From contig CAIUZU010000327.1 of the NCBI GenBank assembly GCA_903903705.1, positions 1-16,623 on the forward strand: 16,623 bases of DNA, written 5' to 3'. Position numbers and translations under genes: made by a program. This DNA is from an uncultured Helicobacteraceae bacterium. GTDB lineage: Bacteria; Campylobacterota; Campylobacteria; Campylobacterales; Sulfurimonadaceae. This document shows, one piece after another, positions 6,945 through 15,800 of the stretch (its first letter is position 1; the number at the start of each line of letters is the position of its first letter). The notes below the pieces were generated by a model, which saw only the letters and a program-made list of their open reading frames with translations, was not told the origin of the DNA and made no database searches.

Positions 6945-8891
6945 AACCTCGTCAATGCTCTGTGGCGGAAGCAGTTTTTCTGCATATTCCAGATATAGTC
7001 CTGAGTTGTAGAAAAACTTTACTATCTCTCTGTCAAGCTCATCGTCTTTTGCCATAAAGTACATGATCTTCATAGCCGAAGAGAGCGGATTTCCTTTTTT
7101 GTACGGTCTATCGCTTGCCGTTAAGGCTTCAAAGACATCAGCTACGGCTAAAATACGTGCTTCAAAGCTTATCTCATCTCCCTTGAGTCCCAGCGGATAC
7201 CCTTTGCCGTTGATTTTCTCATGGTGATTTCCTGAAATCTGCGGGATCTCTTTATACTTTTTAGGGAAAGGGAGTTTGTTTAAGATGTCGATGCTTATTT
7301 TTGCATGGTCGTTTATAATCTCACGCTCTTCTGTTGTGAGAGTTCCTTTTTGCACGCTTAGATTGTAGGCTTCATCCTCATTTAAAATATGGTAACTCAC
7401 ACCCTCTATTACCCAAGGCTCACTTGCGATTTTTTGGATTAGAGCTATCTGCTCATCTTTTGTAAACTCAGTCCCTTTGTTGCTTGTCTCGATGCATGCA
7501 AGGTAACTATCCAAAGTAGCAAGGCTTTGGATAAATTTATTCTCCGACTGCTCTATACACTCGGTATCTCCATCGCTTATTAATTTTATTTTTTGGTTTA
7601 AAAGTTCTACATGAAGCGCTTTTTTGATAATCTCTATGCGACCTCTAACAACTTCTATGCGATCAAAGATAGTCTCAAGTTTTGTCGATTTATCTACTAT
7701 CTGCTCAGGAGTTGCCAACTTTCCTATGTCATGCATAAGTGCGGCAAAGTTTATCTGCTTAATCTCTTGGATGCTGAAGTGCTTATCTTTGTAGGCTGTC
7801 TCATCTTTGTTTATCGCCTCGGCAATCATTACGCTCAGTTTTACCATACGCTCAATATGTCCTGCGGTATATGGAGATTTTCTACTGATGGCAAAAATAA
7901 TACTTTGTAAAAATGCCTCAAGTAGTGTTTCTAAACCTTGAATTAGAGTGGTATTGGTAATCGCAACTGCCGCTTGCGAGGCTAGGGATAGTGTGAGATC
8001 TTCATCCTCGGCGTCAAAAGCTATCGTTTCATCCGTATCACTGTCATGTTTATTTAGAAGTTGCAGTACTCCGATAATCTCAAATTCATGGTTTTTAAGC
8101 GGGATTACCAACATCGATTTTGAGCGATAACCTGTGCCTGCATCGAACTTTTTAGTTCCATCAAAAGAGAAACCTATTGCCTCATAAACATCTGGAATAT
8201 TGATAAGCCTGTCTTCAAGTGCACAGGTTGCGGCAACCATTTTTTTATTCGGAGAGCCGTCTTCAAGGTAGAGCGGAAGCGGAGGCCATGTGATAGCGCC
8301 GCTTGTTCCTCCCATTTTTATGCCCAGCGAATCGGTTTGCGCAACTTTAAAGTGCAGATGTCCCTCATCCAAAATATATAGAGTCCCTGCATCGGCGTTT
8401 GTAAGCATTTTTGCTTCGGAGACTATTATCTCCAAAAGAGCATCTAGGTTGTTTTCAGCCGAGAGGGCAGTTCCTATTTTGTTGAGCTTTTGAATCTTTT
8501 GTTGCGTCGTGTAGTGTGAAGATGTACGCTTAAGCAAGCCATTATTTAAAGAGATCTGCTCTCCGTCTTGAAGAATTTGATTTTCAGAGATTCCTAACTC
8601 TTTTAACTCAGATACGATTTGAGAGTTATAAAAAGGCTTAAGATGATTTATATAGATTTTGATATCTTTACGCTCTAGCTGTTGCAATTCTTCATGTAAA
8701 AACTGCGGAGTAAGATGCTTGCTTACTTCGGCAATTTTTGCGAACTTGTTTGGAAAAGAGACATCTATGATTAGTGCTTTAATGGAGTTATGTTTGTTTA
8801 TAAAATCCCATAATTCGCTGTTTTTAAACGTGTCGCCTGAAAATAAAATAGCGCCTTCGCTGTTTTGTATCAGATAGCCGCAACATGGCAC
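6921..8891 (-). CDS. C-terminal fragment: end of MBL domain, NKFDE-type GAF domain, HD-GYP domain (after the TGA)
   Basis: This is 656 aa from a GTG at 8891, which has no visible SD; the frame is open back to 9029. The first ~120 residues finish the MBL fold (SGDT D20, NHLKP H83), so this cannot be the natural N terminus. The GAF domain (about 130-315) has GTGYRSKSMLVIPL and then NK (280-281), F292 and DE (296-297), which fits the NK-Xn-F-X3-DE motif of cAMP/cGMP-binding GAF domains. The HD-GYP domain has HDIGK (H387, D388), an HH pair at 556-557 and GKGYP (562-566), so c-di-GMP hydrolysis is plausible. A ~115-residue, mostly helical insertion (about 401-515) separates the HD part from the GYP part, whose spacing is 55 residues in the other HD-GYP protein here. 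Expression without read-through would need internal initiation. Confidence 0.7.
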   Translation of the reverse strand: MPCCGYLIQNSEGAILFSGDTFKNSELWDFINKHNSIKALIIDVSFPNKFAKIAEVSKHLTPQFLHEELQQLERKDIKIYINHLKPFYNSQIVSELKELGISENQILQDGEQISLNNGLLKRTSSHYTTQQKIQKLNKIGTALSAENNLDALLEIIVSEAKMLTNADAGTLYILDEGHLHFKVAQTDSLGIKMGGTSGAITWPPLPLYLEDGSPNKKMVAATCALEDRLINIPDVYEAIGFSFDGTKKFDAGTGYRSKSMLVIPLKNHEFEIIGVLQLLNKHDSDTDETIAFDAEDEDLTLSLASQAAVAITNTTLIQGLETLLEAFLQSIIFAISRKSPYTAGHIERMVKLSVMIAEAINKDETAYKDKHFSIQEIKQINFAALMHDIGKLATPEQIVDKSTKLETIFDRIEVVRGRIEIIKKALHVELLNQKIKLISDGDTECIEQSENKFIQSLATLDSYLACIETSNKGTEFTKDEQIALIQKIASEPWVIEGVSYHILNEDEAYNLSVQKGTLTTEEREIINDHAKISIDILNKLPFPKKYKEIPQISGNHHEKINGKGYPLGLKGDEISFEARILAVADVFEALTASDRPYKKGNPLSSAMKIMYFMAKDDELDREIVKFFYNSGLYLEYAEKLLPPQSIDEVTTDFSSL

Positions 8892-9029
8892 GGAGTGGTT
8901 TGCAGGAATTGGAGTTAGAAAAATTCCATTTTCGATTTCATAGCGTTTATAAAATTCAAGTTCAACATAGATTACGGCAGGAGATTCGCTTTGAGTTAGA
9001 TTGATTTCACTAAAATCAGGCCAAATTTC

Positions 9030-9317
9030 TCAGTTGAAAATATGCGTTTTAAGTGCTTTTATGGTCTGCGGAAGTCCATAGAGATAAAGAGGCTCAGTAC
9101 GGTTTGCGAAGCTGTTGTCTATCAAAAAAGCACTATCTACAATGTGATCCAAATGTGCATGCGAAAAAAATATTTTGTTGATATGGCTTGCTTTTTCGCC
9201 AAGAGCATGCATGATGTTTCCTGCATCGATAAGCGTGTTCTGTGTAACTTGAATACATGTCGTAAAAGCATTCTCAGATCTGCTTCCCTGTGCTCCTAAT
9301 ATCGTAATTCCATCCAT
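9030..9317 (-). CDS. N-terminal fragment: class II cyclic-nucleotide phosphodiesterase-like MBL domain (before the TGA)
   Basis: If the TGA is real, this 95-aa peptide would be made from the ATG at 9317, which has a good SD (AAAGGA, 6 bases away). It carries the N-terminal strands of the fold and SHAHLDHI, which fits the class II PDE signature HxHLDHxxG except for the last Gly, then GLPQTIKALKTHIFN, also typical of class II PDEs such as yeast PDE1. It lacks the later metal ligands and cannot be an active enzyme by itself. Confidence 0.6.
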   Translation of the reverse strand: MDGITILGAQGSRSENAFTTCIQVTQNTLIDAGNIMHALGEKASHINKIFFSHAHLDHIVDSAFLIDNSFANRTEPLYLYGLPQTIKALKTHIFN

Positions 9318-9320
9318 TTT

Positions 9321-11537
9321 TTATCCTTTGCTTGTATGTACAAAAACACCGTTAAAATTTTGCGGCGGCATCTCTATGTAGTGTAAACATCTCTCACGGT
9401 AAATTGCGTAAATCGTCCGGTTTGTTTTATCCTCTTTTGCGTCAAGCTCTTCAAATATCTTTAAAGCCTCTTCAAACAAACCTTTTTTATAGAGTGCAAT
9501 ACCCTCATGATAGCGTTCTAGCTCTTTTTCTAGCTCCTCTTTTGAGACGTCATAAAGGGGAATCGGCATTGCTCTGTCGTAGTCATGTATCTGCCAGATT
9601 TCGATTGGTTCGCTCTTTCCTTTTACGGTAACAAGATCTAGAAAACGAAAAATATATTTACCCTCAAGCTGCTCTTTTGTGAAATTTGAAATATTGAGTT
9701 TTGAAGAGTAGTATTTACAGAGTGATTCAAGGCGAGAACCAAGGTTAATGGGGTCTCCGATAACGGTATAGTCGCTTCTGCTGCTTGAACCCATCTCTCC
9801 AACGATGGCTATACCCGTGTTGATCCCGATACCGATATCTATGATGGGGACACCTTTATTATCGGACATGGTAACGGCATTTTTAAATTCCGGAGATAGT
9901 CTAAGCTCGGCATTTAGATCTCTTAGGTGGTGCAGCTGTTCCAGTGCCGCTGATACCGCTTTATCTGCATGATTATCCACATGCAGCGGAGCATTCCAGT
10001 ATGCCATGATGGCATCGCCGATAAATTTATCTACCGTTCCGCCTGTTTTTATAATGATATCCGTCATCGGGTCCATATAGGCATTCATCAGATGAATCAA
10101 ACTCTTTGGATCTCCCATAGCTTCAGAGAGGTTGGTAAAGTTACGCACATCCGAGAAGAAGACCGTAATCTCCTTTTCTCTTCCCGAGAGAACATCGCCT
10201 TCGGTTGATAAGATGTCGTTCATAACGGCAGGGCTGACTTTACTCGCAAATTTGCCTTTAATCATCTCTTTTTGTTTGATTTCTAAAAAGTAGTTTATAG
10301 CCTGACCGAGAACAAAAAGAATATTTGCACTTAAGAGAAGAAGAAATGTATGAAATATAATTCCCTCATAAACCATAAAATAGTAGTGAGATCCGACAAT
10401 AATCGAATTTAGCAGAACAAGTGAGAGAAAACTAAAAATGGCAGAGGGAAGAAGAAGGATAGTAAAAGTCAGCAACGCCGCAATCGCAATTGCCGCCATA
10501 TCAACACCTACCGCCCAAATCGGTTTAGCGATAAAGTTTTTGTTTATAATATTATCAAGAGCGTTGGCGTGTACTTCAACCCCTGGGAAAACACTCTCAA
10601 ATGGCGTGCTTCTAAGATCTAAAAGCCCTGCTGCGGAAGTTCCAAGGAGTGCGATTTTCCCTTTTACATGTGAAACATCGGCGGTTTTATTGTAGATATC
10701 AACAGCGGAGATATAGCGGTAACTCTTACTTCCGCCTCGGTAATTAACCATCATTCGACCGAAAAAATCCGTAGGAATAGCAATGTCGCCCAACTCTATC
10801 TGCTCTATCCCTCTTTCGTCATATACGATGGAAATCTTTTTTTGATCCAGCATAATGCGTATCATCTCGAGGCTTAGGGCAGGGTAGGCAATGCCGTCAT
10901 ACTGCATAACCAAAGGGATACTGCGAACAACTCCGTCGTTGTCTGGGATAGTGTTAAAGTAGCCGCTGGAGTAGGCATTTTCTTGAATGGCTGGTATATT
11001 TAAAATGGTTCGGTATGGTTTGATGAGAAATGAATTTTCCGGTCTGTTTTTCTCAACTATGATAGCATTTGATTTTGGAGCCGCTTCAGGTGCAATTCCG
11101 TCATTTGAGAGAGCAAAAACATACCCGACTATCGTAGGCGTATCGCCTATCGTTTGGGCTAAAAGCGCATCATAATCCATAACATTTTCAGAAGGGAGTC
11201 CAAGCTTTTGAAATACTTTTTTAGGAGAGCTGTTGTCGGGTTCTGCAAAAACGATATCAAGCCCTACAATCCCGACTTCATACTCTGCAAGATTTTGCAG
11301 AAGCGTAGAAACCGTGTCTCTGCTCCAAGGCCACTGCCCGAGTGCTTTTAGACTTTTTTCATCTATATCGATTATGACAATATTTTCATCGCCTTTAACC
11401 TCGCCTCTGGCTTTAAACATAAGGTCTTTAAGCTTATGCTCAAAAGGGAGGTACAGCTCAGAAAGATGCAGATAGAGCGTCGTAGTAACTATGGCTATAA
11501 AAAGTGCGACAATAAACTGAACTAGGGTTTTGCGCAT
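9321..11537 (-). CDS. CHASE2-domain class III adenylate cyclase
   Basis: A 738-aa inner-membrane sensor cyclase predicted to make cAMP. An N-terminal TM (about 5-24) is followed by an extracytoplasmic CHASE2 domain (about 30-335, with IVIIDIDEKSLKALGQWPW, GLDIVFAEPD and FPGVEVHANALDNI as hallmarks), three clustered TMs (about 341-413) and a cytoplasmic cyclase domain (about 450-650). Catalytic residues are present: metal-binding D463 (FFSDVRNFT) and D508 (FIGDA), adenine-selecting K504 (VDKF) and T591 (DYTVIGD), and N598/R602 (INLGSRLE). Lys plus Thr is the class IIIb adenylate-type pair; family members are often bicarbonate-responsive. The C-terminal ~70 residues hold one TPR-like hairpin. 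The stop of the upstream outer-membrane gene is 1 base before the ATG and no SD is seen, so translational coupling is likely. The phosphodiesterase-like gene begins 3 bases downstream. Confidence 0.93.
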   Translation of the reverse strand: MRKTLVQFIVALFIAIVTTTLYLHLSELYLPFEHKLKDLMFKARGEVKGDENIVIIDIDEKSLKALGQWPWSRDTVSTLLQNLAEYEVGIVGLDIVFAEPDNSSPKKVFQKLGLPSENVMDYDALLAQTIGDTPTIVGYVFALSNDGIAPEAAPKSNAIIVEKNRPENSFLIKPYRTILNIPAIQENAYSSGYFNTIPDNDGVVRSIPLVMQYDGIAYPALSLEMIRIMLDQKKISIVYDERGIEQIELGDIAIPTDFFGRMMVNYRGGSKSYRYISAVDIYNKTADVSHVKGKIALLGTSAAGLLDLRSTPFESVFPGVEVHANALDNIINKNFIAKPIWAVGVDMAAIAIAALLTFTILLLPSAIFSFLSLVLLNSIIVGSHYYFMVYEGIIFHTFLLLLSANILFVLGQAINYFLEIKQKEMIKGKFASKVSPAVMNDILSTEGDVLSGREKEITVFFSDVRNFTNLSEAMGDPKSLIHLMNAYMDPMTDIIIKTGGTVDKFIGDAIMAYWNAPLHVDNHADKAVSAALEQLHHLRDLNAELRLSPEFKNAVTMSDNKGVPIIDIGIGINTGIAIVGEMGSSSRSDYTVIGDPINLGSRLESLCKYYSSKLNISNFTKEQLEGKYIFRFLDLVTVKGKSEPIEIWQIHDYDRAMPIPLYDVSKEELEKELERYHEGIALYKKGLFEEALKIFEELDAKEDKTNRTIYAIYRERCLHYIEMPPQNFNGVFVHTSKG
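9324..9329 (-). promoter_or_regulatory. Ribosome binding site of the MBL-GAF-HD-GYP gene
   Basis: AAAGGA on the minus strand, 6 bases before the ATG at 9317 and overlapping the last codons of the cyclase gene. It fixes the start of the interrupted gene upstream of the TGA. Confidence 0.7.
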
Positions 11538-11538
11538 T

Positions 11539-12834
11539 TTAAAAACTTAATATTGCATTTGCCAGAACAGTAACCTTGTCATAGTTGAACGGATCATGGT
11601 TAGAGTGATTTTTAGCATAAGAGAATGCGGTATTTAGCATTATATTATTGCTAATGCCGTATCCTAAACCAAGCTCATACTCATCTCTGGTATCTGAGCG
11701 TTTTGTCCCAAAAAGAGCATCCACCATCTCATAATCGGTAGAACTTCCTGTGTAGCCGATAGATGTTCTGATACCGTTTGTAAACTTTTTAGCTATCTCC
11801 GCACCGTAGCTATAACCACTACTCTCGATATCCGTACGATCGCTATTTATGGCAGAAGTAGATGTGTAGCTTGAGTTTAGAGAGAGCATAATCGGGTTTG
11901 TGCCAAATGCTTTTTTGTAAGAAGCGACAAATGTATTGCTTGTGCTGTCTTGCGATTCATCGTCGTCGTAATATCCTCTTTTATATATATATCCGCCATC
12001 GATTGCAGAAGTTGCATCTAGCATGTATGTACCTCTTATGCCTGAGCTTAGATTGTAGAGGTATCCCTTTTCATCCAAAAATATACGGTCATAGGTAATC
12101 GGGAAAGAGAGTCTGTAGCTGTCTTCACTCCAAGTAGGTGCCATGCTTAGCGAGAAAAGTGCCAAGTTGTTATTGCTGTACTCTTTGCTTATTTTGCTAT
12201 ATGTAACAAAACTATTATCTAGCGTCCACCCTTTTCTATCCCCAAAATCATAGCTGTGGTTAAGTACGAGTGTTGCAAAAACATTGCTGTCACTTACCTC
12301 TTCATTACCCATAATAGGGATATTAAAAGATGGGATGATAAACTCTTTGCGTCCGATGTCATTGTTTGCATTGCTGTCATACCCAGCGCCGATGATAAAT
12401 GCACCGCCGAAAGTATGGCGTTTCATCTGCTCATTAATTCTTGTTTTAAAAGCAATAGCCACATCCCGAACATTATCAGGGAGATTTTCTTTGAGTACGG
12501 TATCTAGTTCTGATTGTGCCAGCTCAAACTGCTGTGTCTCAAAGTAGAGACGTGCCAACTCCATGTGAGTTCGTGTATGAGATGGGTTTAGCATAAGAAC
12601 ACGATCAAATGCCGTAAGTGCTTCATCATACTTTTTTAGCTCTAGGGCAGAGCGACCTAAAAGAAAATTATACTCCGCATTTTCAGGCGACTTTTCACTA
12701 AGCTCTTCAAAAAGAGTATAAGATTTTTGAAAATTTTTAGCATTGTAACTTTGCTGAGCTTCTTTGTAGGTAGGTTCATTTGCAAAGAGATCTATAGCTA
12801 ACAATAATATAAACGCTATATATGAAAATTTCAT
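11539..12834 (-). CDS. SLAM-like outer-membrane protein: signal peptide, TPRs, DUF560-type beta-barrel
   Basis: A 431-aa protein. Residues 1-18 are a Sec signal peptide with probable cleavage after LFA. Residues about 20-135 form three TPR-like helical hairpins (for instance YNFLLGRSALELKKYDEALTAF). From about 140 the sequence becomes alternating, aromatic and glycine-rich strands, starting with FGGAFIIGAGYDSNANND and ending with a terminal Phe (AILSF), as in outer-membrane barrels. The TPR-plus-barrel layout and the GYDSNANN-type strand match SLAM/DUF560 proteins, the translocons of type XI secretion, which move TbpB-type barrel cargo across the outer membrane. It is somewhat short for SLAM (about 480-500 aa). 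Its ATG overlaps the TGA of the upstream FecR/TbpB-like gene by 4 bases, with AAGGAG 10 bases upstream, so the two are translationally coupled. A generic TPR porin is the alternative. Confidence 0.75.
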   Translation of the reverse strand: MKFSYIAFILLLAIDLFANEPTYKEAQQSYNAKNFQKSYTLFEELSEKSPENAEYNFLLGRSALELKKYDEALTAFDRVLMLNPSHTRTHMELARLYFETQQFELAQSELDTVLKENLPDNVRDVAIAFKTRINEQMKRHTFGGAFIIGAGYDSNANNDIGRKEFIIPSFNIPIMGNEEVSDSNVFATLVLNHSYDFGDRKGWTLDNSFVTYSKISKEYSNNNLALFSLSMAPTWSEDSYRLSFPITYDRIFLDEKGYLYNLSSGIRGTYMLDATSAIDGGYIYKRGYYDDDESQDSTSNTFVASYKKAFGTNPIMLSLNSSYTSTSAINSDRTDIESSGYSYGAEIAKKFTNGIRTSIGYTGSSTDYEMVDALFGTKRSDTRDEYELGLGYGISNNIMLNTAFSYAKNHSNHDPFNYDKVTVLANAILSF

Positions 12835-15800
12835 GGTATTACTACTCCTTGTTTAGTTGCTTTAAATACGCCAGTTCCGCTTAGGGTATTGCTGTTAAAT
12901 GTTCCCTTCCAAGCACCGCCTATAGCCTCTGCATTTGGTCCGAAGAATTTGCCTTTAAGATCTAAAGCCGTGCTGCCATCGGCTGCAGAACCGGAAAATG
13001 TATTTCCCGATATTGTACTTGCAGATGTTACAAGTGTCTCAGTTATAGATACCGAACCTAAATCCATAGTATTAAATTTCATCTCTGTAATCGTTATAGG
13101 ATTGGCTGCTCCGAATTCTATACTTGCTTTAAAAGAGTTATCTATATCCAGTTTTATAGGAGTAGCCAATGTTCCGTTTGTTACAGTGCCTAAAACATGA
13201 CCGTTGTAGTTATATACTGTATTTACAGGTATCGTTACATTGATATCAATAGGGGATTCGTATCCTGCAACCCAATATCCTTGTGCGTAAGAGTCGCCTG
13301 CCGTAGGTGCTTTTTCCGTCGCAACCCAATAACCCCATGAGGTGTAGTCATTTTGATAACCGTAGATGCCATCTATTACATTATCGGGCAGTGTTGCCAT
13401 AGCAAAATCATACGTTTTGCCATTTATAGTTTTACTCTCAATAATCATAGCTTGCATATCTTCCCCTAAGAAAGATGCACTCGGTATAGCTTCAGCGGCA
13501 TCTGTTTGAGTTAACCCAGCCATAGAGAGAGGTGTAGCAATTGTTAAATTATTCTCTGCCGATGTAATCGTTAATATTCCTCTTCCACCGCTGGCATTTG
13601 TATCAAAAGCGGAAATATCTCCCATCCAAACATTTATAGATGTATCTTCTCCTATCATGAAACCGGACATTGAGCCTGTAGCAAAAGAGGTGTTGTAATC
13701 TAAAGATGTAAAAAGAGATGTATCGCTGCTATCGGCTACTTTTTTCATTAAGTTAATATTTGCCGCTTCGGATGTAGTTGCATTGATCTCTTCATGTGCT
13801 ATCCAATTGTATTTGGTATCTGTATCACTCTGATTATTGTCTAGTCCTCCGTTATTCGCATTGATAAATTGAGAGTTTTCATTAAATAGATAAAAACCGT
13901 GAGTAGTTCCATAGTCCGTAGTGGAGTCTGTTGTAATGACGCCGCCTATGGTATCAAAATGTTTTAAGATGATTTTATTGCTTGCATTTGTGTCTGAAGA
14001 TACGACTCTACCTGTTGTTATAGACCCCGTGAAATAATTTTTAACAATAGATAAGTTAGAATCTTTTTCTTGTAAAACATCAAAATAACTCTCCATCATT
14101 ATGCCATCGCTATCTGTAGGAAATTTGATAAATGCTCCGGTTTTAGATGTTTTGCTAAAATTTCGGTCATTTAAATCTGATGTATAATCGCTATATAGAT
14201 AAATAAGATTATTTACGGGTTTATCATCCCATACCGCTTTTTCTATAGCCAGTTTGCGATAATCACTTCCTGTTTGAGGAAGAATACTTATATTTAAACT
14301 ATTAGGTGTAATGCCCTCGCTATAGCTTATACTATTTCCACTCGCAGGTGTCGGAAGAGTATCATTATCTAAAAGCGGATTGTCTATCGGACCTGAGAAA
14401 TATGTACCGTTTTGTAAGTGAAAATTTACATATAGATTTAGAGGATTGCATGTAAGAGGATTTACTAGTTTGCCGTTTCTTGAATCTGTTATCAATGTAC
14501 CATTTTCATCTATTTTATAGAAGAGATAGACATTTTGTTGATTTTCTTCAAGAGCGTGATAGTAGACAATATTAGATCCATCGACAGTTACATAGTCTGT
14601 ATTAATCTTTAAAAAGTGATTATTTACCCAGTTAAACATATCATTAGAAATGCTGTTGAAATTTTTGATGCTGTACATCTCTTTATATCCACTTTTATTT
14701 ATAGTAAAAATAGGATAAGCAGCACCCTGACTAGATGTTTTCATAAAAGGCACATACTCACCTGAAGTGCTAACCGCATCCGTTATTGGCAGATCTCCGT
14801 AGACATTAACGGTAGTAGAGAAATAAGGATTGGTTTTATCGTACGTAAAATACCATTTGCCACCATCTGCAAGAATCCCGTAGTTTTTGAGACTTTGATT
14901 TGCATCAGGTGTGCCGTGGATATAGAAATTCATATATGGATTTGACTGATTGCTAATTAGTGTAAGTATGGAAGATTGGTATGTTGTGTTAGAATCTGAG
15001 ATATCGTTGTAGAGTGCCGCAAAGTTTTTTGAAATAAACCATTCAGACTCTTGATAATGATACTCTTGAAAGAGTTTTAAACTAGAAAGATATTCCCATT
15101 TTCTAGTATCATATTGACTGTTCTGCTCATATTTTATAGCATACGAATATTCATTCATAACACTCTTAACGCCGGTTACCAATTCATAATGAGTCGATGC
15201 GATTGGATTAAGCCCTGAAACACCGCTTAAGTATCCGCTTGCATTTGAGTCGGTAGGAAAAGATTTAAACAAAACAGGATTATATGATTGTGTTAAATCC
15301 TTAACATACATTGTCTGAGTACCGCTAAGTTCATTGATATAGCTGAAATTTCCATCTGTAGAAGTAACTACATACGCATTGTCGCTTGATTTCCATAATC
15401 CGTTTGTTGCATCAAAAACCATTGTCTTTGTTGTTTCATCAGGAAAAAAAACTGTTGTGTTTGCACCGTCTGAAGCAGACATATCTGAAAATAGTGTTGT
15501 ATATGATGTTGTTTGAGGCGGTATATCAACACAATTGGGATAAGTTCCCGTTGTTCCGCTAGGGCAGCTTTGTACAACTTCCCCGCCACCACCACCGCCG
15601 CCGCTTGGAGGAGGAGTAATCGGATCAGTCGGTGGAATCACGGGAACAGTCGGCGGAGGAGTGACCGGATCAGTGGGTGGCGGGGTAATCGGATTAGTTG
15701 GTGGAGTCACCGGATCAGTCGGAGGAGTGATAGGACTCCCTGAAGCAATCTGCTGTTGTATCTCTTCAACCGGAACACCCAACTCACCAGCCACATCTTG

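Larger units (their letters stand above)
6921..9317 (-). pseudogene. MBL phosphodiesterase-GAF-HD-GYP fusion gene interrupted by one in-frame TGA
   Basis: Read through the single TGA at 9032-9030, this is one frame of 798 residues plus the terminal stop. It joins a metallo-beta-lactamase-fold domain resembling class II cyclic-nucleotide phosphodiesterases (about 1-250), a GAF domain (about 275-460) and an HD-GYP domain (about 470-770). The MBL ligands are split by the stop: HAHLDH (H53, H55, D57, H58) lies before it, and NHS (H141), SGDT (D162) and NHLKP (H225) lie after. The residues around the stop, HIFN-stop-E-IWPDF, match the family pattern HIFNxxIWP without any insertion or deletion, so one base change (such as TGG to TGA) explains it. 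The ATG start is 3 bases after the cyclase stop, with AAAGGA at 9329-9324. No other damage is visible in the frame, so this is a very recent nonsense mutation, a sequencing error, or a recoded stop. Confidence 0.8.

Noticed and set aside
6921-8891. The HD-GYP part as an independent gene starting at GTG 8891
   Set aside because: No SD precedes the GTG, and the frame before it (back to 9029) encodes conserved MBL residues, including the NH ligand just upstream. It is the rest of an interrupted gene.
8990-9032. The in-frame TGA as a selenocysteine codon
   Set aside because: Only a weak 5-bp hairpin (GATTT/AAATC) follows, with neither the spacing nor the loop of a bacterial SECIS, and the position is not catalytic in the family.
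15582-15734. Repeat array as a CRISPR
   Set aside because: The units are in-frame protein repeats of 15-30 bases with no spacers of constant length and no cas genes nearby.
15513-15743. Plus-strand reading frame rich in Trp, Arg and Ser opposite the proline repeats
   Set aside because: It is the antisense shadow of the Pro/Thr repeat region, with no RBS and no family resemblance.
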